From positions 1 through 34,605 of the forward strand of contig JACWAD010000003.1 in assembly GCA_014874175.1 (NCBI GenBank): a stretch of 34,605 bases of DNA, in the 5' to 3' direction. The translations under genes were made by a program, and so were the position numbers. Positions within the stretch are counted from its first letter, which is position 1; the number at the start of each line of letters is the position of its first letter. The notes below the pieces were generated by a model that was given only the letters and a program-made list of their open reading frames with translations, made no database searches and was not told the origin of the DNA. This stretch comes from Thermoleophilia bacterium. Its GTDB lineage: Bacteria > Actinomycetota > Thermoleophilia > BMS3ABIN01. Below are positions 22,798 through 30,164 of this stretch, in pieces.

Positions 22798-23751
22798 ATG
22801 AGAGCTACTCTGGAATACGATAATGACGTTGTGGCCGAGCTAGCCGGCGAGCATGACGCAACTTTAAAAAAGCTGGAGGAACGGCTGGGGTGCGAGATCG
22901 GCATCAGGGGCAACCTGGTCTTTCTCGAAGGAGGAGACACTGAAGTCGAGCATGGGAGGGCGCTGGTGTCAGAGCTGGTCGAGCTGATTGAGGCAGGACA
23001 CGAAATTAATGCCGAAACTGTGGAGTCCGTAGGATCGATGATGGCCGCCGGCGGCCGGGGCGGCTCTGCTGCCGAGATCTTCAGCGATATCGTCTGGGAG
23101 CATCGCGGCCGCAAGATCGTCCCCAAGACGGTTAACCAGAAAAAGTATGTCGACGCCATCCGCAATCACAGCATCACGTTTGCCATCGGCCCAGCCGGCA
23201 CGGGCAAGACTTACCTGGCCCTGGCGCTGGCCGTCAGCGAACTGTTGACAAAACGGGTAAACCGGATAATCTTGACAAGGCCGGCAGTGGAGGCAGGGGA
23301 GAAGATTGGCTTCCTGCCAGGGACAATGCTGGAGAAAATCGACCCCTACTTAAGACCTCTTTTTGACGCGCTCTATGACATGCTGGAGCCGGACCGCCTG
23401 ACGACGCTGATGGAGAAGGGGGCAATCGAAGTGGCGCCGCTCGCTTTTATGCGCGGCCGCACGCTGAATGATTCTTTTATCATCCTTGACGAGGCCCAGA
23501 ACACCAGCCCGGAGCAAATGAAGATGTTTCTTACCCGCCTCGGGTTTGCCTCCCGTATGGTTGTTACAGGCGACATCACCCAGGTCGACCTGCCCGATAT
23601 CCGTTATTCCGGCCTGGCCACGGTCGTTGACATCCTCGGCGATGTGCCTGACATAGCGTTTATAAATTTTTCCAGCCAGGACGTGGTCCGCCACAAGCTC
23701 GTGCAAAAGATAGTAGCGGCGTACAAGAAGTACTCGGCGCTGCAACAATAG
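22798..23751 (+). CDS. phoH: PhoH family P-loop ATPase (PhoH-like)
   Basis: The 317-residue protein has the PhoH-like layout. A small N-terminal nucleic-acid-binding-like domain (RLGCEIGIRGNLVFLEGG) is followed by KTVNQKKYVDAIRNHSITFA, Walker A in FAIGPAGTGKTYLALALAV (about residues 128-146), and the blocks ILTRPAVEAGEKIGFLPG and LEKIDPYLRPLFDALYDML. Walker B is FIILDEAQNTSPEQMKMFL (about 227-245), with sensor region VVTGDITQVDLP. PhoH proteins are ATPases linked to RNA metabolism; phoH next to ybeY is a widespread association with rRNA maturation and 16S quality control. Here pgpH is inserted between the two, as in Bacillota. The start codon is preceded by the heptad array rather than a normal ribosome binding site. 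Confidence 0.95.
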   Translation: MRATLEYDNDVVAELAGEHDATLKKLEERLGCEIGIRGNLVFLEGGDTEVEHGRALVSELVELIEAGHEINAETVESVGSMMAAGGRGGSAAEIFSDIVWEHRGRKIVPKTVNQKKYVDAIRNHSITFAIGPAGTGKTYLALALAVSELLTKRVNRIILTRPAVEAGEKIGFLPGTMLEKIDPYLRPLFDALYDMLEPDRLTTLMEKGAIEVAPLAFMRGRTLNDSFIILDEAQNTSPEQMKMFLTRLGFASRMVVTGDITQVDLPDIRYSGLATVVDILGDVPDIAFINFSSQDVVRHKLVQKIVAAYKKYSALQQ

Positions 23752-23790
23752 GGAAACCCACAGGGAAACCATAGCAAAAAGCGGATCGCC

Positions 23791-26001
23791 ATGAATCCAT
23801 CAATTCTCCCGGGCCGAGTAATTCAAGGCTTGCGCCGGCTCTTAAACGCAATTGATGTCAGGGTCTTCGCCATCGCCATGGCGGGGGTCGCCTTTCTGTT
23901 CCTATGGGGGCTGATGGCGAGCGTATTCCTGCCCTCGCAATACAATCTCAAGACCGGCGACGTTGCCCAGGACCTTATCCGTTCGCCCCGCACTCTTACC
24001 TTCGAAGACAAGTCACAGACGGCAAAGCTGCAGCAGCAAGCCATAAACCAGGTACCGAAGGTGTATACATTTGATTCCTCCGTGCTCGCAGGTGTGGAAA
24101 AAAATATCGGCGGGTTTTTTGACAACGTGTCCCTGATTGTCTCACAGGAAAAGAGCGCCGCTCAAGCCAAGGGCCAGGCATATGATCCCAGCCGGGCGGT
24201 GGCGCGCATACAGGCCCTGCCGGGGCTGCCGTCGATTTCTCCGGCGGCGCTGACGACGCTGGCAGGGCTGGGAACCGACCGCCTGGCTTTGGTGCGCACC
24301 GCGGTGCTTGACAGTGAGCAGCTCATTCTGGAAGGAAACGTCACGGACGATTCCCTGCCGACCGACAAGGGCAGGCTGAAGGCAGTTCTGGGGACGCGGC
24401 CCCTAACGGGTCCTGAGCTTGACGCCGCCTCGGAGGTGGGGAGCGCTTTCCTAAAGCCCAATAATATTGTCAACCAGCAGAAGACCCAGCAGGCCAGGGA
24501 CCAGGCTGCCGCGCAGGTGCAGCCGGCGGTAATCACTGTACAGAAGGGGGAGACAATCGTGTCGCCGGGGCAGGTGGTGACGCCCGGGATCGAAAGCAGG
24601 CTGGAGGCTTTGGGCCTGACTCAGTCCGGCGGCAGGTATGGCACCCTGGTGGGCATCAGTTTGCTGACGCTGCTGGAAATATTGATGTTGAGCGTCTACG
24701 TTAAAAAATTCGAGCGGCGGGCAAGGGAATCACGCTCGCTCCTCTTTATTGGGGCCTCTTTGTTGATATTGTTTGGTATTATTGCCAGGGTCTCCGTGAT
24801 AGAGCCGCTGTCGCCGCTGATTGTGCCGATGGCGGCGCTGGGCATGCTGGCGACGCTGATGTTGCAAACCCGTCTGTCCGCACTGCTGGTTGTCATCTCC
24901 AGTATCAATCTGGCCGTAGTGGCCGGCTCCGATCCCCAGTTCATTCTTGTCGGCCTCTTGGGGGGACTGTCGGGAACTTTCCTGGTTACAAACGTGAGCC
25001 GCCGCCGCGACCTGATGGTGGCAGGGATGCTGGCCGCCCTGGTGGTTGTGGCCGCCGCGGCAGCCGCCAGCCAGATTAGCGAGACCTCGTGGTCCCGTGC
25101 TGGGGCGGCGGTCGCCTGGGGCGCCGGCAACGGCTTTCTCTCCATGGTGGCGGCCAGCGGATTGATTACCATTTATGAGTTGTTCTTCAACCTGCCCACG
25201 CCGCTGAAGCTCCTGGAGCTGGCGGATCCCACCCAACCGCTGCTCAAGGAGCTTATGATGAAGGCGCCGGGCACGTACAATCACAGTGTAATCATGGGCA
25301 ACATTGCCGAGACCGCGGCGGAGGAGATTGGCGCCAATCCGTTGCTGGCTCGGGCAGGGGCCTACTACCATGACATAGGCAAGCTGAACCGGCCAGATTA
25401 CTTTATTGAAAACCAGTTCCATATCAAAAACCCGCACGACCGGTTGACGCCGGGCCTGTCAAAGCTGGCAATCACGGCGCATGTGCGCGATGGCGTCAGG
25501 CTGGCCAAGGCTGAAGGATTGCCGCCTGAGATCCTGGATATCATCGAGGAGCATCATGGCACTACTGTGCTATCATATTTCTACCATAAGGCTCAAGTAA
25601 GTTCCGGCGGCCAGGTTGATGAAGAGACCTACCGCTATGCGGGACGGAAGCCCGCCTCCCGCGAGGCTGCCATCATCATGCTGGCCGACTCGGTCGAAGC
25701 GGCCGTGCGCTCGCTGAAAAATCCGACCATGAAAAATATAAAGGCGGTGATCCGGGAGATTTTCAATCAGCGGCTCCGCGACGGCCAGCTGAGCGAAAGT
25801 AAGCTTACCTTCGGGGATCTGGACAGGGTGAGGCAGGTATTTGAGAAAAGCCTGCGCGGCTTTGGCGCCACCCGGATCGCATACCCGAGCCGGAGGGATG
25901 TGCAGGCGGCCGGGCGCGGGGAAAAGATCAAAGCGGCCCCGGCGGCAGGAAAGCTGCAGCCGCAAAAAACAAGGGCCAATGGCGGCGAAAAGCGGAGCTG
26001 A
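23791..26001 (+). CDS. pgpH: PgpH-type 7TM HD-domain phosphodiesterase (c-di-AMP specific family)
   Basis: The 736-residue protein has the 7TMR-HDED / 7TM / HD layout of PgpH (YqfF). One membrane segment lies at about residues 28-52, followed by a ~230-residue extracellular domain (TLTFEDKSQTAKLQQQAINQ, to QKGETIVSPGQVV), a block of about seven membrane helices (~290-475), and then the cytoplasmic HD domain (~490-650). The metal ligands are visible in YNHSVIMGNIAETAAEE, YYHDIGKLNRPDYF, EEHHGTTVLSYFYHKA and IIMLADSVEAAVRSL. Characterised members hydrolyse cyclic di-AMP to pApA and so affect potassium and cell-wall homeostasis; substrate here is assigned by family. The 3' end overlaps ybeY by 23 bases. 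The last ~40 residues are a basic, Ala/Lys-rich tail. Confidence 0.93.
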   Translation: MNPSILPGRVIQGLRRLLNAIDVRVFAIAMAGVAFLFLWGLMASVFLPSQYNLKTGDVAQDLIRSPRTLTFEDKSQTAKLQQQAINQVPKVYTFDSSVLAGVEKNIGGFFDNVSLIVSQEKSAAQAKGQAYDPSRAVARIQALPGLPSISPAALTTLAGLGTDRLALVRTAVLDSEQLILEGNVTDDSLPTDKGRLKAVLGTRPLTGPELDAASEVGSAFLKPNNIVNQQKTQQARDQAAAQVQPAVITVQKGETIVSPGQVVTPGIESRLEALGLTQSGGRYGTLVGISLLTLLEILMLSVYVKKFERRARESRSLLFIGASLLILFGIIARVSVIEPLSPLIVPMAALGMLATLMLQTRLSALLVVISSINLAVVAGSDPQFILVGLLGGLSGTFLVTNVSRRRDLMVAGMLAALVVVAAAAAASQISETSWSRAGAAVAWGAGNGFLSMVAASGLITIYELFFNLPTPLKLLELADPTQPLLKELMMKAPGTYNHSVIMGNIAETAAEEIGANPLLARAGAYYHDIGKLNRPDYFIENQFHIKNPHDRLTPGLSKLAITAHVRDGVRLAKAEGLPPEILDIIEEHHGTTVLSYFYHKAQVSSGGQVDEETYRYAGRKPASREAAIIMLADSVEAAVRSLKNPTMKNIKAVIREIFNQRLRDGQLSESKLTFGDLDRVRQVFEKSLRGFGATRIAYPSRRDVQAAGRGEKIKAAPAAGKLQPQKTRANGGEKRS

Positions 26002-26458
26002 GGACAAGCCTGACCGGGTCGCGGTGACTGTTGAAAACCGCTCCGGGCTGCCGGTTGATGAGAGCCGCATCAAATGGCTGGTGGAGCGGCTACTCAAGCG
26101 TACCGGCCTGCCGCCGGGCGAGGTCGGCGTCACCTTTGTCCCTGCTTCAGAGATGAGCCGGCTAAACTGGGAACACATGAGGCGGAAGGGAGGCACGGAT
26201 GTGCTTTCTTTCCCGATTGACGCCGGGGGGGCGCCTGGCGAAGGCAGAGCAGGAGGACCGCTGCTTCTGGGAGATATAGTCATCTGTACGGAAGTCGCCG
26301 CCCTGCAGGCTGAGGATGCCAGCACGAGCCTGACCGCCGAGCTGTGTCTGCTTGTCATCCACGCCGTACTTCATCTTGCCGGTTTTGATCATGAGGCCGA
26401 TAACGGCGAAATGGATAGAAAACAAGCTGAGCTGTTCGATGATCTCTGCCGGGAATAA
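25979..26458 (+). CDS. ybeY: YbeY, endoribonuclease for rRNA maturation
   Basis: The 159-residue protein has the YbeY zinc site H-x3-H-x5-H at H128, H132 and H138 in HAVLHLAGFDHEA. The preceding family blocks are EVGVTFVPASEMSRLNWEHM, GTDVLSFPID and LLLGDIVICTEVAA. YbeY is a metal-dependent RNase required for 16S rRNA 3' end processing and ribosome quality control. The frame stays open upstream to 25841, but that part is the overlapping end of pgpH read in another frame, so I chose the ATG at 25979, giving an overlap of 23 bases. The phoH-pgpH-ybeY-dgkA order is a well-conserved cluster. Confidence 0.95.
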   Translation: MAAKSGAEDKPDRVAVTVENRSGLPVDESRIKWLVERLLKRTGLPPGEVGVTFVPASEMSRLNWEHMRRKGGTDVLSFPIDAGGAPGEGRAGGPLLLGDIVICTEVAALQAEDASTSLTAELCLLVIHAVLHLAGFDHEADNGEMDRKQAELFDDLCRE

Positions 26459-26472
26459 CGCAAGCTAAAGTC

Positions 26473-26521
26473 GCAACTGAAACTCGGAACTAGGAACTCG
26501 GGACTGGGAACTCGGAGCTAA
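26473..26521 (+). repeat. Degenerate heptad repeat array before the dgkA-PAP2 gene
   Basis: Seven successive heptads in perfect phase: GCAACTG, AAACTCG, GAACTAG, GAACTCG, GGACTGG, GAACTCG, GAGCTAA, ending three bases before the ATG at 26525. Consensus GAACTCG. A GGAG formed across the last two units (26514-26517) may serve as the ribosome binding site, so the repeat itself supplies the translation signal. Confidence 0.75.
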
Positions 26522-26524
26522 TTC

Positions 26525-27241
26525 ATGTACCGGCGCAGTACGCTAAAAAGCTTCACCTGGGCATTTGAGGGCATAGTCTATGTGCTGCGGACGCAGCGCA
26601 ACATGAAGATTCATTTTGCCGTTGCTTTTGGTGTTATCGTAGCCAGCCTGTTTTTTAATCTTTCCCGGGTTGAGCTAGGAATCTTGCTTGTCACAATCAG
26701 CTTTGTTTTGATTGCAGAAATGATAAATACGGCCGTCGAGGCAGCCATAGACACTTTCGGCACAGCTTTTGATCCGGCGGCAAAGATTGCCAAGGATGTT
26801 GCCGCCGGCGCAGTCCTGATTGCGGCTCTGAATGCCCTTGTCGTTGCCTATCTTATTTTTTATGACAAGCTGCAGGAGCCTTCGAAAAATCTGATCCGGG
26901 TTGTGCGGCAGTCACCCGCGCATCTGACTGTAATCGCTCTGGTGCTGGTCATGCTGCTGGTTGTGTTGGGGAAGGCGTTTTTTCAGCGCGGCTCGCCATT
27001 TTCGGGGGGAATGCCCTCCGGACACAGCGCCGCTGCCTTTGCCTGCTGGACGGCGATCACATACGTTTCCGCCTCCCTGCAGCTTACACATGGACTTCTG
27101 ATTTCACTGCTTGCTTTTTTGATGGCTTTCCTGGTGGCGCAAAGCCGGGTGGAGTCGGGAATTCACACCGTTTACGAGGCTTTTATTGGCGCCCTTCTGG
27201 GAATACTTGTGACCACGGTGCTGTTCCAGCTGTGGTACTAG
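26525..27241 (+). CDS. Fused DgkA-type lipid kinase and PAP2 phosphatase
   Basis: The 238-residue membrane protein joins two enzymes. Residues 1-~115 are a DgkA/undecaprenol-kinase domain: FTWAFEGIVYVLRTQRNMKI, IAEMINTAVEAAIDTFG and AKIAKDVAAGAVLIAALNAL carry the catalytic Glu/Asn and KxAKD motifs. Residues ~135-238 are a PAP2 domain: GGMPSGHSAAAF (motif with H167) and SRVESGIHTVYEAFIGALLG (second His motif), with shortened first motif before it. In Gram-positive bacteria DgkA phosphorylates undecaprenol, and PAP2 enzymes remove a phosphate from undecaprenyl pyrophosphate, so the fusion could run undecaprenyl-phosphate recycling, which feeds wall and glycan synthesis. Substrates are inferred. 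The N-terminus is normal for DgkA, confirming the ATG at 26525. Confidence 0.9.
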   Translation: MYRRSTLKSFTWAFEGIVYVLRTQRNMKIHFAVAFGVIVASLFFNLSRVELGILLVTISFVLIAEMINTAVEAAIDTFGTAFDPAAKIAKDVAAGAVLIAALNALVVAYLIFYDKLQEPSKNLIRVVRQSPAHLTVIALVLVMLLVVLGKAFFQRGSPFSGGMPSGHSAAAFACWTAITYVSASLQLTHGLLISLLAFLMAFLVAQSRVESGIHTVYEAFIGALLGILVTTVLFQLWY

Positions 27242-27245
27242 AGAA

Positions 27246-27258
27246 GTTCAAAGTTCCG
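27246..27258 (-). repeat. Single inverted copy of the heptad repeat core
   Basis: GTTCAAAGTTCCG is the exact reverse complement of CGGAACTTTGAAC, found at 31749-31761 in the array before trpG. It lies in the gap between the dgkA-PAP2 stop and the Mth938-like gene and shows that the repeat family occurs in both orientations. Confidence 0.5.
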
Positions 27259-27284
27259 GGTGGAGAAGAAGCGTGTAATTAAAA

Positions 27285-27623
27285 ATGCGAATCGACAGCT
27301 ATTCATTCGGCCAGGTAGTCATTGATGGAAAGAAGTTCACCAAAGACGTCATCATTTTCGCAGACCGTGTTTCTTGTCCCTGGTGGCGACGGCAGGGTCA
27401 TGTGCTGGCGCCGGAAGACCTGGAGGCCGCGCTGAGTGCGGCCCCGGAGATTCTGATCATTGGCAGCGGCTACTCGGCGGCCATGCGGGTTCCGGACTCG
27501 ACACTTGCCTTTTTAAAGACAAAGGGGATTGAAGCGCGGGTGGAAAAAACAGAAAAAGCGGTTGAGATTTTTAACCGCAGCGCCGGTTCCAATGTGGCGG
27601 CGGCGCTGCATCTTACCTGTTAA
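27285..27623 (+). CDS. Mth938-like domain protein (PF04430)
   Basis: The 112-residue protein is one complete Mth938-like domain: IDSYSFGQVVIDGKKFTKDV, then PWWRRQGHVLAPEDLEAAL, EILIIGSGYSAAMRVPDSTL and the C-terminal TEKAVEIFNRSAGSNVAAAL. Bacterial members are small proteins of unknown biochemical role; the fold is shared with mitochondrial complex I assembly factor NDUFAF3. No catalytic motif is defined. The ATG at 27285 has only a weak upstream GGAGAAGAAG. It is followed after 11 bases by the GNAT gene, suggesting an operon. Confidence 0.88.
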   Translation: MRIDSYSFGQVVIDGKKFTKDVIIFADRVSCPWWRRQGHVLAPEDLEAALSAAPEILIIGSGYSAAMRVPDSTLAFLKTKGIEARVEKTEKAVEIFNRSAGSNVAAALHLTC

Positions 27624-27634
27624 GAGCAAAAATA

Positions 27635-28165
27635 ATGAACGATGGCAAATTGGTTCAGGAGCCGGGTCCCGGGGTTGCGGCCGGGGCGGACGTTTCCGGA
27701 CAGGATGGCGGCCTGGCGGCCTGCCGGCTGACCATCCTGCCGGCATCCCTGCTTGAGGAAATTGAGAAATATGGCCTGGAATCCCTAGGCCGGTCGGCTC
27801 CCAACCGGTGGATGCTGCCGGTGATTGCCTCCTGGGGCCTCCTTTACGTGGCCAGGCTGGGCGCCGACATAGTTGGCTCGGCGCAGATAATACGCTGTCT
27901 GCAAAAGGGGGACCTTTTCATGGATGCTTTTTATATCCGTCCTGATTATCGCGGGGCAGGGCATGGAAAGGCGTTCCTGTCCGGGCTGAAGAAAGAGCTG
28001 GCAGAACTGGGATTTCAACGGCTGTTGGCGACATTGGAACCGGAAAACAGCGCCGGCGTTAGGCTTTATGCCGGTTGTGGTTTTGAGATTGTTGACAATC
28101 TTCCTGATTATTACGGCAAGGAGCGCCATCGTTTTTTAATCGCATCCTCTCTGGCTGTGATATAA
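27635..28165 (+). CDS. GNAT family N-acetyltransferase
   Basis: The 176-residue protein has a GNAT core at about residues 70-170. IVGSAQIIRC and DLFMDAFYIRPDYRGAGHGK contain the acetyl-CoA binding R/Q-x-x-G-x-G/A loop (YRGAGHGKAFL). LATLEPENSAGVRLYAGCGF is the conserved RimI-like motif B, followed by YYGKERHRFLI. The ATPENSAGVRLYAGCGFE pattern and YYxxxHRFLI end resemble the N-alpha or ribosomal-protein (RimI-type) acetyltransferases, but the substrate cannot be assigned. The first ~50 residues are a low-complexity, Gly/Ala-rich extension before the domain. The last codons overlap the -10 element of the deoC promoter. Confidence 0.85.
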   Translation: MNDGKLVQEPGPGVAAGADVSGQDGGLAACRLTILPASLLEEIEKYGLESLGRSAPNRWMLPVIASWGLLYVARLGADIVGSAQIIRCLQKGDLFMDAFYIRPDYRGAGHGKAFLSGLKKELAELGFQRLLATLEPENSAGVRLYAGCGFEIVDNLPDYYGKERHRFLIASSLAVI

Positions 28166-28166
28166 T
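28158..28166 (+). promoter_or_regulatory. Extended -10 promoter for deoC
   Basis: TGATATAAT is a perfect extended -10 element (TGnTATAAT). No good -35 hexamer is present at 16-18 bases upstream, which is normal for this promoter type. Transcription would start near 28173, giving a ~40-base leader that ends in the GGGAGG ribosome binding site before the ATG at 28213. Confidence 0.55.
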
Positions 28167-28212
28167 TGCGCCTCTGAAATCGGGTTAGCTGGAACAGGCG
28201 GGAGGCACGCCC

Positions 28213-28914
28213 ATGGCTTTAAGAGCAGAAGAGCTGGCAAAAACAATAGACCACACACTTCTTCACGCCAACGCCACGCGCATGGAGATCGAACAGCTTT
28301 GCGAGGACGCGCGCAAGTATCATTTTGCCGCCGTGGTGGTCTTCCCCTGCTGGGTGCCGCTTGCCTCGACACTGCTAAAGAGCCACGACGTCAAGGTTTG
28401 CACGGTGGTCTCGTTCCCGTTCGGAGGCGACACAACCATAACCAAGGTAAGGGCGGCGGAAAACGCTGTCGGGTCGGGCGCCGACGAGGTTGAATTTGTG
28501 ATAAACATTGGCGCCATGCTTTCGGGAAACTTTCGCCTCGTCAGGGATGAGATTGCCACTGTGGTGCGGGCCGTCAGAATGAAGAGCGTCAATGTGGGCA
28601 AAGGGCTGGTGCTGGTCAAGGTGATCATGGAGACCGCCTATTTTGACAAAAAGCTGAAAAAACTGGCCTGCCGCATGATTGAGGACGGGGGAGCAGATTT
28701 CGTTAAAACGTCAACCGGTTATGGTCCCACTGGCGCCACCGTGCCCGACGTTGAGCTGCTCAGGGATGAGCTTTCAGAGAACCTGGGTGTCAAGGCGGCC
28801 GGTGGCATTGTCACCGCCGAGGACGCGGAGACCATGATCAATGCAGGCGCTGCACGGCTGGGAACCAGCCATGCGGTTGAGATCATGGAAGGATTTTCAG
28901 AGCCAAAGGAATAA
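28213..28914 (+). CDS. deoC: DeoC, 2-deoxyribose-5-phosphate aldolase
   Basis: The 233-residue protein is a class I TIM-barrel aldolase that reversibly cleaves deoxyribose 5-phosphate to glyceraldehyde 3-phosphate and acetaldehyde. Family blocks in order: LAKTIDHTLLHANATRMEIE, VVVFPCWVPLA, VKVCTVVSFPFGGDTTITKV, ADEVEFVINIGAMLSGNF, LVKVIMETAYF and then ADFVKTSTGYGPTGATVPDV, where K165 in FVKTSTG is the Schiff-base lysine; the proton-relay Lys lies in GVKAAGGI. The start is fixed by GGGAGG upstream. The gene has its own promoter (28158-28166) and probably belongs to nucleoside salvage; no other deo gene is adjacent. Confidence 0.95.
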   Translation: MALRAEELAKTIDHTLLHANATRMEIEQLCEDARKYHFAAVVVFPCWVPLASTLLKSHDVKVCTVVSFPFGGDTTITKVRAAENAVGSGADEVEFVINIGAMLSGNFRLVRDEIATVVRAVRMKSVNVGKGLVLVKVIMETAYFDKKLKKLACRMIEDGGADFVKTSTGYGPTGATVPDVELLRDELSENLGVKAAGGIVTAEDAETMINAGAARLGTSHAVEIMEGFSEPKE

Positions 28915-29061
28915 CGCGGCTGGAAATGCACAGAAGCCGGCAGATGCAGGCGCGCCCGCCGCGCCTTTCTTATGCAATTATTTTTCTTTTCTGGATTAAT
29001 TTTTTACGAGGCGGGGAATTATACGGAAAAATCAGAACAAATCAAGAGGCGGGGCAGAGAC

Positions 29062-29361
29062 ATGATTGGATTTGGAACATTGTTCAAGAAAAATATATCA
29101 AATTTCGATCACTGCCACGATTCCATTCCCAGCAGCCTGCATTACAAGCAAAACCATTACGGGGGCGGCCGCGAGATCAGGCCGCAGCTTTATCAGGATA
29201 CCTGCGGCATTTGCGGACGCACAATTCTTACGGGTGAAACAACCGACCTGTTCAGGCACAACGAGGAAGCCAGGACAATTGTGGTTTGCGGGCACTGCCG
29301 GCCTGATGTGATGGAGCGCGGTTATAAAAAAATTGAGCAACCGCTGCCGAACGTGGCCTGA
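29062..29361 (+). CDS. Small double-CxxC zinc-knuckle protein, unknown function
   Basis: A 99-residue protein starting at ATG 29062 after AGAGGCGGGG. It has a basic, partly disordered N-terminal half (HYKQNHYGGGREIRPQLYQ) and then two CxxC pairs about 28 residues apart: DTCGICGRTILTGE and VVCGHCRPDVMERGY. This treble-clef-like pattern (CxxCGR...TG...CxxC) is seen in uncharacterised actinobacterial proteins, but I cannot assign a function. The frame is open upstream to 28972, but that part reads like non-coding sequence. It lies alone between deoC and hisIE. Confidence 0.65.
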   Translation: MIGFGTLFKKNISNFDHCHDSIPSSLHYKQNHYGGGREIRPQLYQDTCGICGRTILTGETTDLFRHNEEARTIVVCGHCRPDVMERGYKKIEQPLPNVA

Positions 29362-29368
29362 GAAGGGC

Positions 29369-29460
29369 GAACAACGAAAGCCGAATTGCGAATGAAACCC
29401 TCGTTCCGGGCGGCGGTTAAACCCTGAACGTTTCACGTTTAACGTTTAACGTTTAACGTG
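29369..29460 (+). repeat. Heptad repeat arrays upstream of hisIE
   Basis: Two arrays. Positions 29369-29396 read in heptads GAACAAC, GAAAGCC, GAATTGC, GAATGAA. Positions 29431-29458 read TTTCACG, TTTAACG, TTTAACG, TTTAACG, preceded by TGAACG and followed by TG. The second array contains a longer version of TTTCACGTTTAACGTG found after rsmE (20304-20319). The arrays end about 75 bases before the hisIE start. Confidence 0.65.
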
Positions 29461-29534
29461 ATATAGAAAGTTTTGCATTCCGCGTTGCCCCTTGGATTAT
29501 TCCTTATGCCTTCGGGTTTTAGTAGAATCGGTTC

Positions 29535-30164
29535 GTGCCCGAACCCGTATCCATAACCGAACTCACCTTTGACGAGCGGGGGCTGATTCCTGCGATCGTT
29601 CAGGACTGGCTTACCGGCGAAGTGCTCATGCAGGCCTACATGAACCAGGAGTCGCTGGCAAGAACAATCGAGACGGGGCGCACATGGTTCTGGAGCCGCT
29701 CGCGCAGGAAGCTTTGGAACAAGGGTGAGACCAGTGGTCACTTCCAGTTTGTAAAATCAATCCGCTATGACTGTGACATGGACACGCTGCTGATCCTGGC
29801 TGAGCAGCGCGGCTTCGCCTGCCACACCGGAGAGCATACCTGTTTTCACCGGTCGCTGGACGGATCGCCGCTGTCGCCCGCCGTTTACGAAACGCTCTAT
29901 CGCCTGTATAACCTGATCGAGGAAAGGAAGCGGCTGATGCCGCCCGGCTCTTACACCGCCAGCCTGTTTGAAAAAGGGACTGGCGCCATCATGGACAAGG
30001 TTGCAGAGGAGTCGGCGGAGCTGGCCGCGGCGGCAAGGGATGGGGACCGGGAAGAGATCGTTTACGAAGCCGCCGATTTGTTTTATCACCTGGGAGTCCT
30101 TCTGGCCGCCAGGGAAGTGGATCTGGTGGAAGTGCTCAAGGAGTTGCTTGAGCGATGGAAATAA
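29535..30164 (+). CDS. hisIE: HisIE, bifunctional phosphoribosyl-AMP cyclohydrolase / phosphoribosyl-ATP pyrophosphatase
   Basis: The 209-residue protein covers the second and third steps of histidine synthesis. Residues ~1-110 are His[41 protein letters not shown] and [20 protein letters not shown], then [11 protein letters not shown], with the zinc- and magnesium-binding Cys/Asp residues (YDCDMD and CHTGEHTC). Residues ~120-205 are His[39 protein letters not shown], the MazG-like acidic helices. It starts at a GTG (29535) without a strong ribosome binding site. It overlaps trpE by ten bases, making it the first gene of a his-trp operon; no other his gene is in the window. Confidence 0.94.
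   Translation: MPEPVSITELTFDERGLIPAIVQDWLTGEVLMQAYMNQESLARTIETGRTWFWSRSRRKLWNKGETSGHFQFVKSIRYDCDMDTLLILAEQRGFACHTGEHTCFHRSLDGSPLSPAVYETLYRLYNLIEERKRLMPPGSYTASLFEKGTGAIMDKVAEESAELAAAARDGDREEIVYEAADLFYHLGVLLAAREVDLVEVLKELLERWK

Noticed and set aside
25326-25339. Perfect 14-base palindrome GATTGGCGCCAATC, sharing ATTGGCGCCAAT with the site after dnaJ
   Set aside because: It lies inside pgpH and encodes EIGAN of the HD domain; GGCGCC is frequent in this window, so coincidence is likely.
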